Of a stretch of DNA of 64,000 bases, positions 9,291-19,700 are shown in pieces. This DNA is from Panacagrimonas sp041603235 (GTDB lineage Bacteria > Pseudomonadota > Gammaproteobacteria > Nevskiales > Nevskiaceae): the NCBI GenBank assembly GCA_041603235.1, contig JBFIES010000006.1, forward strand, positions 202,045 through 266,044, in the 5' to 3' direction. How positions within the stretch are numbered: position 1 is the stretch's first letter; each line of letters opens with the position of its first letter. The notes beneath the pieces were generated by a model. It was not told the origin of the DNA. It ran no database searches and saw nothing but the letters and a program-made list of their open reading frames with translations. Both the position numbers and the translations under genes were made by a program.

Positions 9291-10523
9291 TTGAGCGCGA
9301 TCAAGAGCTATGTAGTGGGCGGCGCGGTCCGGGATCGACTGCTCGGAATTACGGTCAAGGACCGTGATTGGGTGGTAACCGGGGCAACACCTGAGCAGAT
9401 GATTGCTGAGGGGTTCACGCCGGTTGGCAAGGATTTTCCGGTATTCCTGCACCCGAAAACCCGCGAGGAATACGCACTGGCCCGCACCGAAAGAAAATCA
9501 GGTCGCGGTTATCAGGGTTTTACTTTTCATACCGGCGCAGAAGTCACGCTGGAAGACGACCTGTGGCGCCGGGATCTGACCATCAACGCCATTGCCGAAG
9601 ATGAGCACGGCGAACTGACGGACCCGCATGGCGGGCAGAAAGATATTCAGGCGCGCATCCTGCGCCACGTCTCGCCCGCTTTCTGCGAGGACCCGGTCAG
9701 GATTCTGCGCATTGCACGTTTCGCCGCGCGTTTCGCTCCGCAGGGTTTCACCGTAGCACCTGAGACGATGGCGTTGATGCGCGCCATGGTGCGCGACGGC
9801 GAAGTGGATCATCTGGTTGCCGAACGTGTCTGGAAAGAAACCGAACGTGCCCTGATGGAGCAAAAGCCCAGTCGATTCTTCGAGGTGTTGCATGAATGCG
9901 GCGCGCTGGCGCGCGTCATGCCGGAGGTGGCGGCTTTGTCTGGCGTGCCGCAGCGAGCGGACTACCACCCGGAAGTGGATACGCTGGTGCACACCCTGAT
10001 GTGCATTGATGCTGCAGCGCGAGCAGGGCATGTGATTGACGTGCGCATTGCGGCATTGCTGCACGACCTGGGCAAGGCGCTGACGCCTGCACACGTTCTG
10101 CCGGGACATCGAGGGCATGAATCAACCGGATTGCCGCTGGTAACAGAATTCTGCAAGCGCTTGCGCGTTCCCAACAACGCACGTGATCTGGCATTGGCGG
10201 TAACGCGCGATCATCTGCTGGTGCACAAAGTGCGCGAACTCCGGCCCGCTACCTTGATGGGCCTGCTGGAACGTTTCAGCGCTTTCCGCCAGCCGGATCG
10301 ATTCGAGCTGGCCCTGCAAAGCTGTGAATGTGACGCCCGCGGCAGACTCGGTTTTGAGAACTGCGAATATCCCCAGACCGATTATCTTCGCGAGGCCGCC
10401 AATGTGGCGCAGGTCAGCAATGCCGATGTCATCCAAAACGGTTTCAGCGGCCCAGCCATTGGTGAGGAGATCAAGAAGCGCCGGCTCAAGCAGTTGACCC
10501 AGTGGCGCGAGCAGCAGGGCTGA
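9291..10523 (+). CDS. cca: CCA tRNA nucleotidyltransferase with HD domain
   Basis: 410 residues, starting at a TTG (9291) right after slt. Class II signature elements are GGAVRDRLLG near residue 9, the metal-binding DRD in VKDRDWVVTG, and RRDLTINAIAED near residue 91. A C-terminal HD domain (LLHDLGKAL) marks the E. coli-type multifunctional enzyme. It adds or repairs the 3'-terminal CCA of tRNAs. The start is fixed by the conserved SYVVGGAVRD motif, which must lie close to the N-terminus; no convincing Shine-Dalgarno is present, so coupling to slt is likely. Confidence 0.94.
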   Translation: MSAIKSYVVGGAVRDRLLGITVKDRDWVVTGATPEQMIAEGFTPVGKDFPVFLHPKTREEYALARTERKSGRGYQGFTFHTGAEVTLEDDLWRRDLTINAIAEDEHGELTDPHGGQKDIQARILRHVSPAFCEDPVRILRIARFAARFAPQGFTVAPETMALMRAMVRDGEVDHLVAERVWKETERALMEQKPSRFFEVLHECGALARVMPEVAALSGVPQRADYHPEVDTLVHTLMCIDAAARAGHVIDVRIAALLHDLGKALTPAHVLPGHRGHESTGLPLVTEFCKRLRVPNNARDLALAVTRDHLLVHKVRELRPATLMGLLERFSAFRQPDRFELALQSCECDARGRLGFENCEYPQTDYLREAANVAQVSNADVIQNGFSGPAIGEEIKKRRLKQLTQWREQQG

Positions 10524-10547
10524 AGTTTTTCGTTAGCGACTTCCCTT

Positions 10548-10571
10548 GCTTGCAAACACCGGTCTGCAAGC
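10548..10571. terminator. Small hairpin between convergent cca and DUF547 gene
   Basis: GCTTGCA at 10548-10554 is the exact inverse complement of TGCAAGC at 10565-10571, with a 10-base loop. It fills the 51-base gap between two convergent stop codons, so it may end transcription from both sides. There is no strong T-run. Confidence 0.4.
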
Positions 10572-10574
10572 GGC

Positions 10575-11393
10575 TCAGGGCCGGTCGAGCAGCCAGTCGT
10601 AGCTATAGCCGTTGATCTTGTTTATTGCTTCCAGCTGCAGTTGCAGCGTGGGCTCGGCGTATTGGCGAAGGTGTGCGATCACTGCCTCGTCGCTGCCGCC
10701 AAAATCCTGTGCATGCCATTTGTACAACTCGGAGACAATCAGCTTGCCGTCGACAATATTCACGGCACGCGGATGATTGATGAACGCGCGAGCGGCCTGT
10801 TCCAGTTGCGCCTCGGAATTGCCAGAACTGTAGATGTCTGCCGCCAGATTAGGGCCGCCCTGTGATGCGCGATTCAGTGCGTAATGCAGCCGCGGGTCTT
10901 TCCAGATTGGAAGTAGGATCTGATTCTGAATATCGTCCAGTGAAAGATTCTGCCCTTCAATCTGGAGCACCTTTGCCCCCCATGGCCCCTTGGTGAACCA
11001 ACCGGGCGTGATGTCGATGCTCTGGATGCTGCTCACCGGATACCATTCAAGAATCAGCTTCACGGTCAGCGCGTTGTACAGATTGATCCAGTAGGCGCGC
11101 TGTTCTGCGCGGCGCAAGGTAGAAACCGGAGTGCGCTTGAGGTCATCCAGGTAGAGCCGCAAATAGCCGCGATCCTCGAGCGTGACGGACTCATATCGCA
11201 TGCGATGAATGCCGTCCGCAGTCTGGACAAGATAGTCCGACAAAAATTTCTCCCAGATCGAATGGTTCAGCACGCGTTGGGAGTTCTCGTCGTGAAGCGA
11301 CCAGCGCTCAGACAAGGCCGGTGGTTCCGCCGAGAAAATCGCACCCTGCCAAAACAGCGCGATCAGCAGCAGGCTCCTTTGTAGCGCGCTCAT
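10575..11393 (-). CDS. Exported DUF547 domain protein
   Basis: 272 residues from the ATG at 11393, which begins a signal peptide (MSALQRSLLLIALFWQG). DUF547 is recognised from RAYWINLYNALTVKLILEWYP in the middle and from the downstream HYALNRASQGGPNL segment; the histidine and asparagine/cysteine-like positions of this papain-like fold are present in part. The biochemical function of the family is not established. The start codon lies inside the stop codon of the upstream alpha/beta hydrolase gene (ATGA at 11390-11393), so the two proteins are probably made together. Confidence 0.8.
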   Translation of the reverse strand: MSALQRSLLLIALFWQGAIFSAEPPALSERWSLHDENSQRVLNHSIWEKFLSDYLVQTADGIHRMRYESVTLEDRGYLRLYLDDLKRTPVSTLRRAEQRAYWINLYNALTVKLILEWYPVSSIQSIDITPGWFTKGPWGAKVLQIEGQNLSLDDIQNQILLPIWKDPRLHYALNRASQGGPNLAADIYSSGNSEAQLEQAARAFINHPRAVNIVDGKLIVSELYKWHAQDFGGSDEAVIAHLRQYAEPTLQLQLEAINKINGYSYDWLLDRP

Positions 11394-12328
11394 CGCGGCC
11401 GCGCCGGGCTTTTCTCCTGCAGCCATTCAATGACTTCGCCAGTCACCTGATCGCGGCACAAGTCATTGAGCACTTCCTGGCGTGCGCCGTCGTAGCTGCG
11501 CAGCTGGACTTCTGAAATGCCAGCCTTGGCGTAAGCCTTGACCAAGCTGCGCGGACCTTTGCCGCCCCCTGCGGTTGGATCATCACCACCGGCCAGCACG
11601 AGAATGGGGAGCCCTTTGGGAATGCGCGCAAGACGCGCGGGCTGGCACTGCCGCCCACCGATGGTGAGAATCTCTGACCACAGGGCGGCGGAAATCCGGA
11701 AGCCGCAGCGCGGATCGTTGATGTACTTGTCCACTTCCTCAGGGTCCGCTGAGAGCCAGTCAAAGCGTGTCCGCGGCGATTTGATCCGCCGATTGAACAT
11801 TTTGATTGAGATGGCCTCGCCCAAAGCGCTGCGGTGACGTGGCCCGGCCACTTTCAGCTCTGCCTGAAGCAGGCCCATGCCAAGCACCCGCATGATGCCG
11901 ACATTGCCTGTGGCCGAAGACAGGATGCAAGTCGCGATGTCGCGCCCGTGATGAACGATGTAATCCTGTGCCAGCAAGGCTCCCATGCTGTGCCCAAACA
12001 GGCTGATCGGCAGTTTTGGATGGCGCTCGCGCATCTCGGTTTGAACCGCCCGGATGGATTGAAGCGCAAAACGCCAGCCGTGCGAATCAGCAAAATGGCC
12101 AAGTTCATCTGGTGCGCGCGCGGTGCGGCCATGTCCGGGCAGATCCTGCGCATAGACCGCAAAACCAGCCTGATTCAGCGCTTTTGCAAAGCGCGCGTAA
12201 CGCCCGCCGTGCTCCGACATGCCGTGAATAATCTGTACGCAGCCGACAGGCGCTTCCACCGGCAGCCACACTCGGACGAAGGCAACGGCCTCGTCATTTA
12301 CCCTCAACTGGAACTCTGTCGCACTCAC
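11390..12328 (-). CDS. Alpha/beta hydrolase, lysophospholipase/monoacylglycerol-lipase type
   Basis: 312 residues. This is a serine hydrolase of the PldB/MGL group. The oxyanion segment is IIHGMSEHGGRY near residue 33, followed by DLPGHGRT near residue 62. The nucleophile elbow is LFGHSMGALL near residue 109. A C-terminal histidine region is less clear (SYDGARQEVLNDL, where the usual His is replaced by Gln-Glu), so the catalytic triad should be checked. The start is a GTG at 12328 without an obvious Shine-Dalgarno. It diverges from glpK, which fits a lipid/glycerol context. Confidence 0.85.
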   Translation of the reverse strand: MSATEFQLRVNDEAVAFVRVWLPVEAPVGCVQIIHGMSEHGGRYARFAKALNQAGFAVYAQDLPGHGRTARAPDELGHFADSHGWRFALQSIRAVQTEMRERHPKLPISLFGHSMGALLAQDYIVHHGRDIATCILSSATGNVGIMRVLGMGLLQAELKVAGPRHRSALGEAISIKMFNRRIKSPRTRFDWLSADPEEVDKYINDPRCGFRISAALWSEILTIGGRQCQPARLARIPKGLPILVLAGGDDPTAGGGKGPRSLVKAYAKAGISEVQLRSYDGARQEVLNDLCRDQVTGEVIEWLQEKSPARPR

Positions 12329-12455
12329 AATATAATTTTCGATCTCGTTGAGCGGGCCTGGCTCGGTACACTAGCTGCGTGATCACCACCCGGTCATTCT
12401 CTCCACCGCCAGAATATCTTCTGACGCAGTGTTCCACATCCCCGGAGGTCATTCC

Positions 12456-13928
12456 ATGAGCGCCCTGCTCGCTATTGATCAAGGTACCACCAGCACCCGC
12501 GCCATCGTTTTCGATGAAAAAGGACGCAAACTTGGCGTTCATCAGGTCGAATTGCCGCAGTCATACCCCAAGCCGGGATGGGTAGAGCACGACGCGTTGC
12601 GCATTCGCGATGACACCTTTGATTGCGTCCGCGGTGCATTGAAGGATGCCGGGCTCAAGGCCGCAGACATCGCCGGCATTGGTATTACCAATCAGCGCGA
12701 AACCACCATTGTCTGGGACCGCGAAAGTGGCAAGCCTATTCATCCTGCCATTGTCTGGCAGGACCGGCGAACATCAGATTTCTGTTCGCAGCACGCAGAC
12801 AAGAGCGACTGGCTGTCCCAACGCACCGGCCTGTTACTCGATCCCTATTTCTCCGCCACCAAGATTGCATGGATGCTGGACCACGTTGACGGCGCCCGCC
12901 AGCGCGCAGAAAAGGGCGAGCTTCTGTTTGGCACCGTTGATAGCTGGCTGGTCTGGAATCTGACGGGCGGTAAGGTGCACATCACTGATGCCAGCAACGC
13001 CTGCCGCACCGCGCTGCTGAATCTGGAAACACAAACCTGGGATGAAGAACTGTGCAAGTTCTTCAATGTGCCGCTAGCGATGCTGCCGGAGGTGATGGAT
13101 TGCGCAGCTGATTACGGCAGCACCGAAAAATCATTGTTCGACGGTGAAATTCCCATTCGCGGCATTCTCGGAGACCAGCAGGCCGCCACAGTCGGGCAGG
13201 CCTGCTTCTCGCCGGGCATGATCAAGAGCACCTATGGCACCGGCTGCTTCATGGTGCTCAATACCGGTGAAGAGTTGGTGCATTCATCTAACCGCCTGCT
13301 GACAACGGTCGCCTACCGCTTCGGAGGCAAGGCGACGTTTGCTCTCGAAGGCAGTATTTTTATCGCCGGCGCCGCAGTGCAATGGCTGCGAGATGCCATG
13401 CATCTGGTCAGTAACGCTGGTGACACCGAAGCTCTGGCGCGCTCTATTGAAGACACCGAAGGCGTTTATCTCGTGCCGGCATTCACCGGGCTAGGTGCGC
13501 CTTACTGGGACCCCGAGGCACGTGGCGCCATCATCGGCCTGACCCGCAACTCCGGCATCGCCCACATTGTGCGCGCCGCACTGGAAAGCGTCTGTTACCA
13601 GACACGCGATCTGTTTGGCGCCATGAGTCAGGATGCAGTGGCCCCGACAGAATTGCGTGTGGATGGAGGCATGGTCGTGAACGATTTCGTGACCCAATCA
13701 CTTGCAGATATCTTGCAGGTGGATGTCATTCGCCCAGCCACAGTAGAAACCACGGCACTCGGCGCGGCATTTGCCGCCGGCCTGCAAGCTGGCGTTTACG
13801 ATTCCTTGGAGAGCATCGCCAAACTGTGGGAATCAGAGGCACGATTCACCCCGAAGAAAGAGAGCGCCCGTGCAGACGAGTTGTATGCCGGTTGGCAGAA
13901 AGCAGTAGCGCGCGTGCGTAGCGACTGA
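12456..13928 (+). CDS. glpK: Glycerol kinase
   Basis: 490 residues. The ATG at 12456 follows a good GGAGG at 12444-12448. FGGY-kinase marks are LLAIDQGTTSTRAIVFD at the N-terminus, the NQRETTIVWD segment near residue 78, the ATP-site glycine motif GILGDQQAATVGQ, and STYGTGCFMV. It phosphorylates glycerol to glycerol-3-phosphate, the precursor for the acyltransferase/GpsA operon 36 kb downstream. No glpF or glpD is adjacent. Confidence 0.97.
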   Translation: MSALLAIDQGTTSTRAIVFDEKGRKLGVHQVELPQSYPKPGWVEHDALRIRDDTFDCVRGALKDAGLKAADIAGIGITNQRETTIVWDRESGKPIHPAIVWQDRRTSDFCSQHADKSDWLSQRTGLLLDPYFSATKIAWMLDHVDGARQRAEKGELLFGTVDSWLVWNLTGGKVHITDASNACRTALLNLETQTWDEELCKFFNVPLAMLPEVMDCAADYGSTEKSLFDGEIPIRGILGDQQAATVGQACFSPGMIKSTYGTGCFMVLNTGEELVHSSNRLLTTVAYRFGGKATFALEGSIFIAGAAVQWLRDAMHLVSNAGDTEALARSIEDTEGVYLVPAFTGLGAPYWDPEARGAIIGLTRNSGIAHIVRAALESVCYQTRDLFGAMSQDAVAPTELRVDGGMVVNDFVTQSLADILQVDVIRPATVETTALGAAFAAGLQAGVYDSLESIAKLWESEARFTPKKESARADELYAGWQKAVARVRSD

Positions 13929-13953
13929 CAAGAATCTTGAGTCAGCGCGGGGA

Positions 13954-13982
13954 CGGGTGAGGCTGGCTGATTGCCTCACCCG
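13954..13982 (+). terminator. Hairpin after glpK
   Basis: A perfect 10-base stem (CGGGTGAGGC at 13954-13963 with GCCTCACCCG at 13973-13982) and a 9-base loop lie 26 bases after the glpK stop. No T-run follows. The rest of the 248-base gap up to 14176 holds no gene I can support. Confidence 0.6.
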
Positions 13983-14176
13983 CCCGACGCGGGTTCCTGA
14001 AGTTTCCGTCACGAACCTTCGGCGGTCAGATAGAGCGCTGTTTCTGCCTCTATTGCATCCTATGGCTCAGCGAGACGACGTGACGGATGTTGAGTGTTCC
14101 CGTTTATGCGGTGCTCGCCTACGAGCGGGTGCAGAGGCGAGCGATACAAGTGATGCAGCTGGCTAGCCAAGTTTGA

Positions 14177-14539
14177 TCAAAGAGCGGCCCACTTCACCAT
14201 CTCCTCAGCTTCGCCTCGTGCAAAGCCAACTCGAAGTGATCCAGCGTGGTCCCATACAGGTCGTTTCACCAGAGAAGGATGATCCACGATCAGACTCGCG
14301 GGATCCTTCTCCGCACGCTCCTGATCCGCGGGCGAGAGCTTTCGCCAGGTTGTGCCGCGACGATTCAACACCTTCTCCGCCCCGAGCTGAGCTAACCATT
14401 CCTTCGCGGTGTCCAGATCGAGTCCATCCGATTTGAAATCATGAAACCGGTACTCGAGCCCCGCGTCATCAAGAGCTGAGCGCGCACGCTTCACAGTGTC
14501 GCAATTGCGAATGCCGTAAATCGTCAAGGAGTTCTTCAT
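14177..14539 (-). CDS. Spx/MgsR/YffB-family ArsC-like protein
   Basis: 120 residues of thioredoxin-like fold. The N-terminus reads LTIYGIRNCDTVKRAR with the single cysteine of the YffB/ArsC superfamily, and the RRGTTWRKL segment near residue 61 is typical of YffB. The SLVKRPVWD motif near residue 88 is the conserved substrate-proximal region. Members are small reductase-like proteins of uncertain physiological substrate; arsenate reduction is not implied. A TTG directly precedes the ATG and could also serve as start. Confidence 0.85.
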   Translation of the reverse strand: MKNSLTIYGIRNCDTVKRARSALDDAGLEYRFHDFKSDGLDLDTAKEWLAQLGAEKVLNRRGTTWRKLSPADQERAEKDPASLIVDHPSLVKRPVWDHAGSLRVGFARGEAEEMVKWAAL

Positions 14540-14830
14540 CAATCAAGTTTAAGGAATTGTGAACAGAGTCAGATTGTAGAATCTAACGCAGAGATTGATC
14601 GAAAATCTGGCGCGCAGCATTGGGTAGGTGGTACCGCATATGCAGACATCAATTCGTGTGCAGGTTTGGTAAGACTTGCTTCGAAGCGAACGGTAGGCCA
14701 GACACCTCCTCACCATTGCTCATCTGCTGAACGAAGAGCAGCTGTACGCAATTGCCATAAGTGTGAATCCGACAGGCGTGGCCGAACACTCAAGATGATG
14801 TGGGCCCAGGCGCTGCAAAAACACGGAAAG

Positions 14831-15463
14831 CTACTTCCATCGATTTATCGCGAATGCTTCAGAAACAATCTCAATCTCCTCATCCATAAACCTCAGCGTG
14901 ATGTTGAGCCGAGCATTTCTTCCAGCTTTGCGATAGGCCTCGCTTTGCCTGAGCGCTCCTATGTTCAAAGTTTTACGAAATACTTTGCCCGGTAGCGGGT
15001 GCCAGGTGCAGTCGAATGCTGTCCGGTGTTCTGAGGCAGTGAACCCATTTTCCTTCAACCATAGTTGTACCCGCGGGGATTCTGGGGCTCTATATCTCTC
15101 ACACTCTCTCAGCTCAGCCAACTGCCATGCCACTTCAACTGAATCGGGCAGCGAGTTCGGGTGACCAGCAAAACGACCTGCGGAATTGGCAGGGTTTCTG
15201 TATTGGGACGGTATTGAGGGATATAGTCTGTTGACTAATTCCAGGCCTTCGAGACCTGGCGTGCCAGGATTGCGCGCAATGTCCCCCGATACGGTGTAGC
15301 TAATATATTCGGTCTTCTCCAAATAATTCTGCATGCCATCCAATTCAAGTACCAATACGCCGAACCTCCCATAGTTGACGAGATCAATGCCGTAAACAAA
15401 CTTGCTGCATCCAGACATAATTGGCAGCAAAAGAAATAGCCCAAGGCAGACGAGCGACCTCAC
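14831..15463 (-). CDS. Lipoprotein, candidate immunity protein for the Rhs-Tle1 toxin
   Basis: 210 residues. The signal peptide ends in a lipobox (LLPIMSGC, Cys19), and Ser at +2 suggests outer-membrane retention in the periplasm. The rest has no family I recognise; cysteines at ECERYR and FDCTW could form a disulfide. The start is a GTG whose last bases overlap the rhs stop (GTGA at 15460-15463), so it is co-translated with the toxin. Known Tle-type phospholipase effectors are paired with periplasmic, often lipidated, immunity proteins. Position, coupling, localisation and the shared lower GC all fit that role, but immunity itself is inference. Confidence 0.72.
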   Translation of the reverse strand: MRSLVCLGLFLLLPIMSGCSKFVYGIDLVNYGRFGVLVLELDGMQNYLEKTEYISYTVSGDIARNPGTPGLEGLELVNRLYPSIPSQYRNPANSAGRFAGHPNSLPDSVEVAWQLAELRECERYRAPESPRVQLWLKENGFTASEHRTAFDCTWHPLPGKVFRKTLNIGALRQSEAYRKAGRNARLNITLRFMDEEIEIVSEAFAINRWK

Positions 15464-16725
15464 GGGCGCGCCCCAAGATTACTAGGAACCGGTCTGCCAT
15501 TCTCCAATTTTGTCGGATCAATCAGAATGGATATCTTCTGTTGCTTGCTATTGGCTAGCCCATAATTCTCCTCAAGCCAACGGCCGTAATCTGATCCTTT
15601 ATCCACCATGCCAACGAGGGTTCGGTTGCCCTCATGGTCTAATCCATTGCATCTTCGAGTCAGGCCTCGCCCAGATTGGCATCGGCCGACATACCGCTCA
15701 TCGTGATAGTTTCTAGAAGTTTCAGTGTCCATGCCGAATCCACTCCAGCTTGCTTGATCAATTTCGGTGCCATTTAAGTACCTAAGCTTTCGACCCGCTT
15801 TCAATGTCACGCCAGGCACTGGAGAAACGCCCACACTGTCATGTAATACGGGAGAAGAAATCTCCTCCCATCCCTGGCTTTCGATTTCTTTCAGATCGAA
15901 CTTTGCACCTGATATTTCGGCTTGCCGCACCATCCATAAGAACGCGATATCTGAAAGATCGCCTTCTGCGTAACCGCCACCAATATCAGAATGTGCGCCG
16001 ATGAATCCTCGCTCTGTTCGCACGCCGCGTGAACCTCGCAGCTGCGAGGCTTCTTCAGCAGACTCAAAGATTGAGATCGCTTGAAAATCAATCCGATTTT
16101 CCGTCGCTGCTACTGCGTGAGCGACGTGCTCGACAGCGTCAGGAATGCTTAGTTGGAGTTGATCAATATCATTATCTTGCGAGTAGTAGTGAGGCACTGA
16201 ATCCCATAGTCCTAGAAATCTGAATACTGGACGAATGCACTTCGCAGCTAGGCTCCTACGTAAACGCTGGGCTCTTTGGTCGAAGTTGATCCGAACATTG
16301 TTAAACCCACTGTTGCGAACTAAATCGTGGTGATTCTCTCCGGCCAAATAATCGCTAATAAGATTCACAAACATTCGAGCACTTGCAGCTCCACGCGAGA
16401 AGCCGACGACGTCAATGTTTAGGGAAAATGATGATTCGTTTAACCGTTCAAGAGACTCTATATAGTCGAGAAAATCTTCACCTAGCGCCACCACGCGCTG
16501 AACAATTGATGCGCCCGTGGCTGCATCGTACTCATTGCCGCTGATTCCATAGGTTGGATCAAAGGTGCCTGCCCCCGATATGTAGTAAGTGTGCCTTCCG
16601 TTCGGAGCCGCCGGTTCGTTCGCATCGCCAATGTATGTGCGATTGAATCGCACGACATTCGATATATCTGAAATCTCTTCTGCCGGATCATTATTTCCCG
16701 TCCCATCAAACGCAAACAAAAGCAG
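14831..16725 (-). other. Exchangeable toxin-tip/immunity module
   Basis: From the DPTGL junction of the Rhs protein (16725) to the end of the lipoprotein gene, base composition becomes visibly more AT-rich than the Rhs shell. Hand counts of single 60-base rows give 28/60 G+C at 16261-16320 against 36/60 at 17281-17340. Such a break at DPxGL is the usual sign of horizontally exchanged Rhs C-termini with their immunity genes. Confidence 0.6.
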
Positions 16726-19700
16726 CCCTGTCGGGTCAATATGATTGACCGGATCATTCTCGACGTATGCGTAGGTGTTGGGGCCTGCGGCTAGGCCCAG
16801 CGGGTCTGAGCTGATATAGCGTCCTGCAATGGGATCGTAGTAGCGGTGATGGTTGTAGTGCAGGCCGGATTCTTCGTCGAAGTATTGGCCGGGAAGTCGC
16901 AGGTTGAGGGTGAAGCCAATGCCGTTGCCGTCCGGGTCTTCGTCGACGCCTGCCTTGCCAAACGGGGCGTAGCGCGCCTGCCAGATGACGGTCTGGTGTT
17001 GATCGGTTACCGCGATGGGTGCGCCCAGATGGTTGGTGTGCACGGCGTAGTTCTGGCCCAGTTCCAGAATGGCGATGGGATGATGATCCAGATAAAGGTA
17101 CTGACGCTGGACCCTGCCCTGTTCGTTGATCTCGGCGGATAGACGGTTATTCTCGTAGAGGTAGTAGGTGGTTACTCCTGAAGCGGTCTTCTTGGCGATG
17201 CGCTGGGCGCGGCTGTTGTATTGGTAGCTGGCGCGGTGGGCGTCGCCTTGATACAGGTGTTCGGGCTGGCCGTTGGCGTTGTAGCGGAATTGGAAGCTGC
17301 CCAGGTGGGTGATCTCGCCGCTGCTCTTGTAGTGGATGGGGCCGCTTGTGTTAGTGAGGGGCGTTATGCGCACGGCGCTGTCGCTGGCCCAGCTCAGTGC
17401 ATTGAGTCGCAGAGGGGCATGCCAGGCGGGGGCGGCTGCCCGGGTCTGGATCAGACGGTTGCTATCTGTTGCGTGGGCGTAGTCGATGTGCTGGCCATTG
17501 ACGATCAGCCGGGTGCGGTTGCCGTTGGCGTCGTAGCGATAGCCGTAGAGGGCGTCCGGTGTAAGGGCGAAGTCGAGTCGACCGTTTGCGTCGTAGCGAT
17601 AACGATGGCTGATGCGGCTGGCATCGTCGATACCGGTGATCTTGCCTTGAATACTGCCTTGCATTGCGTAGCGGTAGCGCAGGTCGTGAAGCCTGCCGAT
17701 GCGGATACCGGCGAGTTGCTGGGTTTCGGGGTTGCGTTGAATTTGGGTGGTGATGCCGTTGAGGGCTTGCCAGTCGGCGATACCGGCCTGGACCTGTGCT
17801 GCGCTTTCGTCGTTGAGGCCGCTGAGCAGGGGGCGGTTGGGTTTGAACGGAAGGTGGCTCTTTTGCTCGATGGCGGCCAGGGCGCCATTGCTGTGATAGC
17901 GATAGATCAGGCTGCGCCCGTCGGGCAGTGTTTTCTGCTGCAGCCGGCCCTGGTCGTTGTAGCGGTACTTCGTGGTGTAGCGATGCGCAGCGTAGGCCAG
18001 CGTGATTGCCCGAACCCTGCCCTGCGCGTCTAGGGTTCGGATTTCGCGTTGGTCATCCGCATGTATGGCGGCGAGTTGGCGTGCACCGGGCGGGCCTTGC
18101 CACTGGAATTCAGTCGGCGTATCGCCAACCTTGGTCCGGACGATGCGCCCACTGGCGTCGTAGTCGAATACGGCTTGCAGGCCGTTGGCGTCGGTCTGGC
18201 TGATGAGATGGTTGTCGCCGTCATAGATGTATTGGCTCAGGCCAGTGTCGGGGCTCAGGGTGAAGGCGCGACGGCCGAAGTCGTCATAGGCATAGCGGGT
18301 GGCGTTGCCGCGGGCATCGGTAAAACTCAAGAAGTGATTTCGCTGAAGCGCGTCGGGGAGCCGGGTGCGGGCGTAGGCCAGGAGATTGGTCAGCGGCGTT
18401 GCCGGATCGACTCCCGTGTACGCGGGATTTATGTCCTGCCTTTGGCTCAGAGCGATGCGCTGATCGCCCATGCGGAGAGCGGCGATCTGGCCCCTGGTGT
18501 CGTAATCAAATTTAATTGACCTTGCGTTATTGCTCACGCTGGCGATCTGTCCCTGCGGGTTGTAAATCAGATCCAGCGGGCCGCTACTGTCAGTCTTGAT
18601 TTTCGACGCGCGACCGTGAGCATCCACGGTAAGAACTTCAAAGCTGCCGCCGTCGGGGAAGACCGTTCTGGAGGTGCCGGATTCGCCCCACTCCAGTTTG
18701 AGCAGGTCTTCAATGTCATCACGATAGCCATCTACTGCAACCAGCCGGTCGCGTCCCTTGTAAGTGAAACGCTGGCTGCGCGTGATCGGAGCGAAACTGC
18801 CATCGGGCTTTGGCGCGAAGCCGGTTTCGGTCACTTGGGTGGGACGCTGATTGCCGTCGTAGCTGACTTGCATCGTGCGCCAGTAATGCGGCCGCACACT
18901 GGGAATGCGCATTTGAGAAACCTTGTCGCTGTCACCGAGATAGGTGAAACCTGCGTATTCCACTGCGTCTTGCCCCGGCAGCGCGATCAGTGCTGCGATG
19001 GTGCGGCCCAATGCGTCGTAGCTGTAATGCAGCTCACTGCCATCCTTGTACGCCAGCGCAATGATCTGCATGCGATCGTTGTAGCGATAGGCCACGTCGC
19101 CTTGCCCGCATTGGTTGCAGCCGGGGCCGTAAATGGCGTCTACGGTGGGAATGTCTTGCCGGGTGCTGTTGCGGTAAATGCTTTGCCGGCCCCGTGCATC
19201 GGTGACGGTTGTCTGACCGGCTTTGTCGAAGTGCAGGCTGACCTTGTCGCTGCCGTTTGCGTGCTCGGAGGAGATGGCGCGGTCCTGATCATCGTAGGCC
19301 CAGGTGGCGATACGGATGGCGCCGTCGTCTGCGATGCCACTGCCGACGCTGATGCCGGTGAGGTTGTGGGTGTCGTTTTCGTCTTCGTAGTGATAGATCT
19401 TGAAAGTCTGATCGGGGTATTGGACCCGGATAAGATTCTGATCGCCGTCGTAGTGATAGTGGGTGACTTGGTTTCCGGGGTCGGTTACCGTTTGAAGCTG
19501 CCCGTATCGGTTGTATTTGAGATGCAGGCTGCGCTGCTGGGCGTCGGTCAGTTTGATCAGGCGATCACTGTGGTCATAGCCGAGTTTGAAGACTTGGCCC
19601 TGTGCGTTGGTGATGGTTTGCAGTTTGCCGTTCGGGGCAAAGTCGAGGGCGGTACCGTCGCGCCAACGCCATTGATAGCCAAAAGGCCCTGCGGTGAGCT

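Noticed and set aside
13957..14166. 69-residue plus-strand frame after glpK
   Set aside because: It begins inside the glpK terminator hairpin and has no Shine-Dalgarno or family resemblance.
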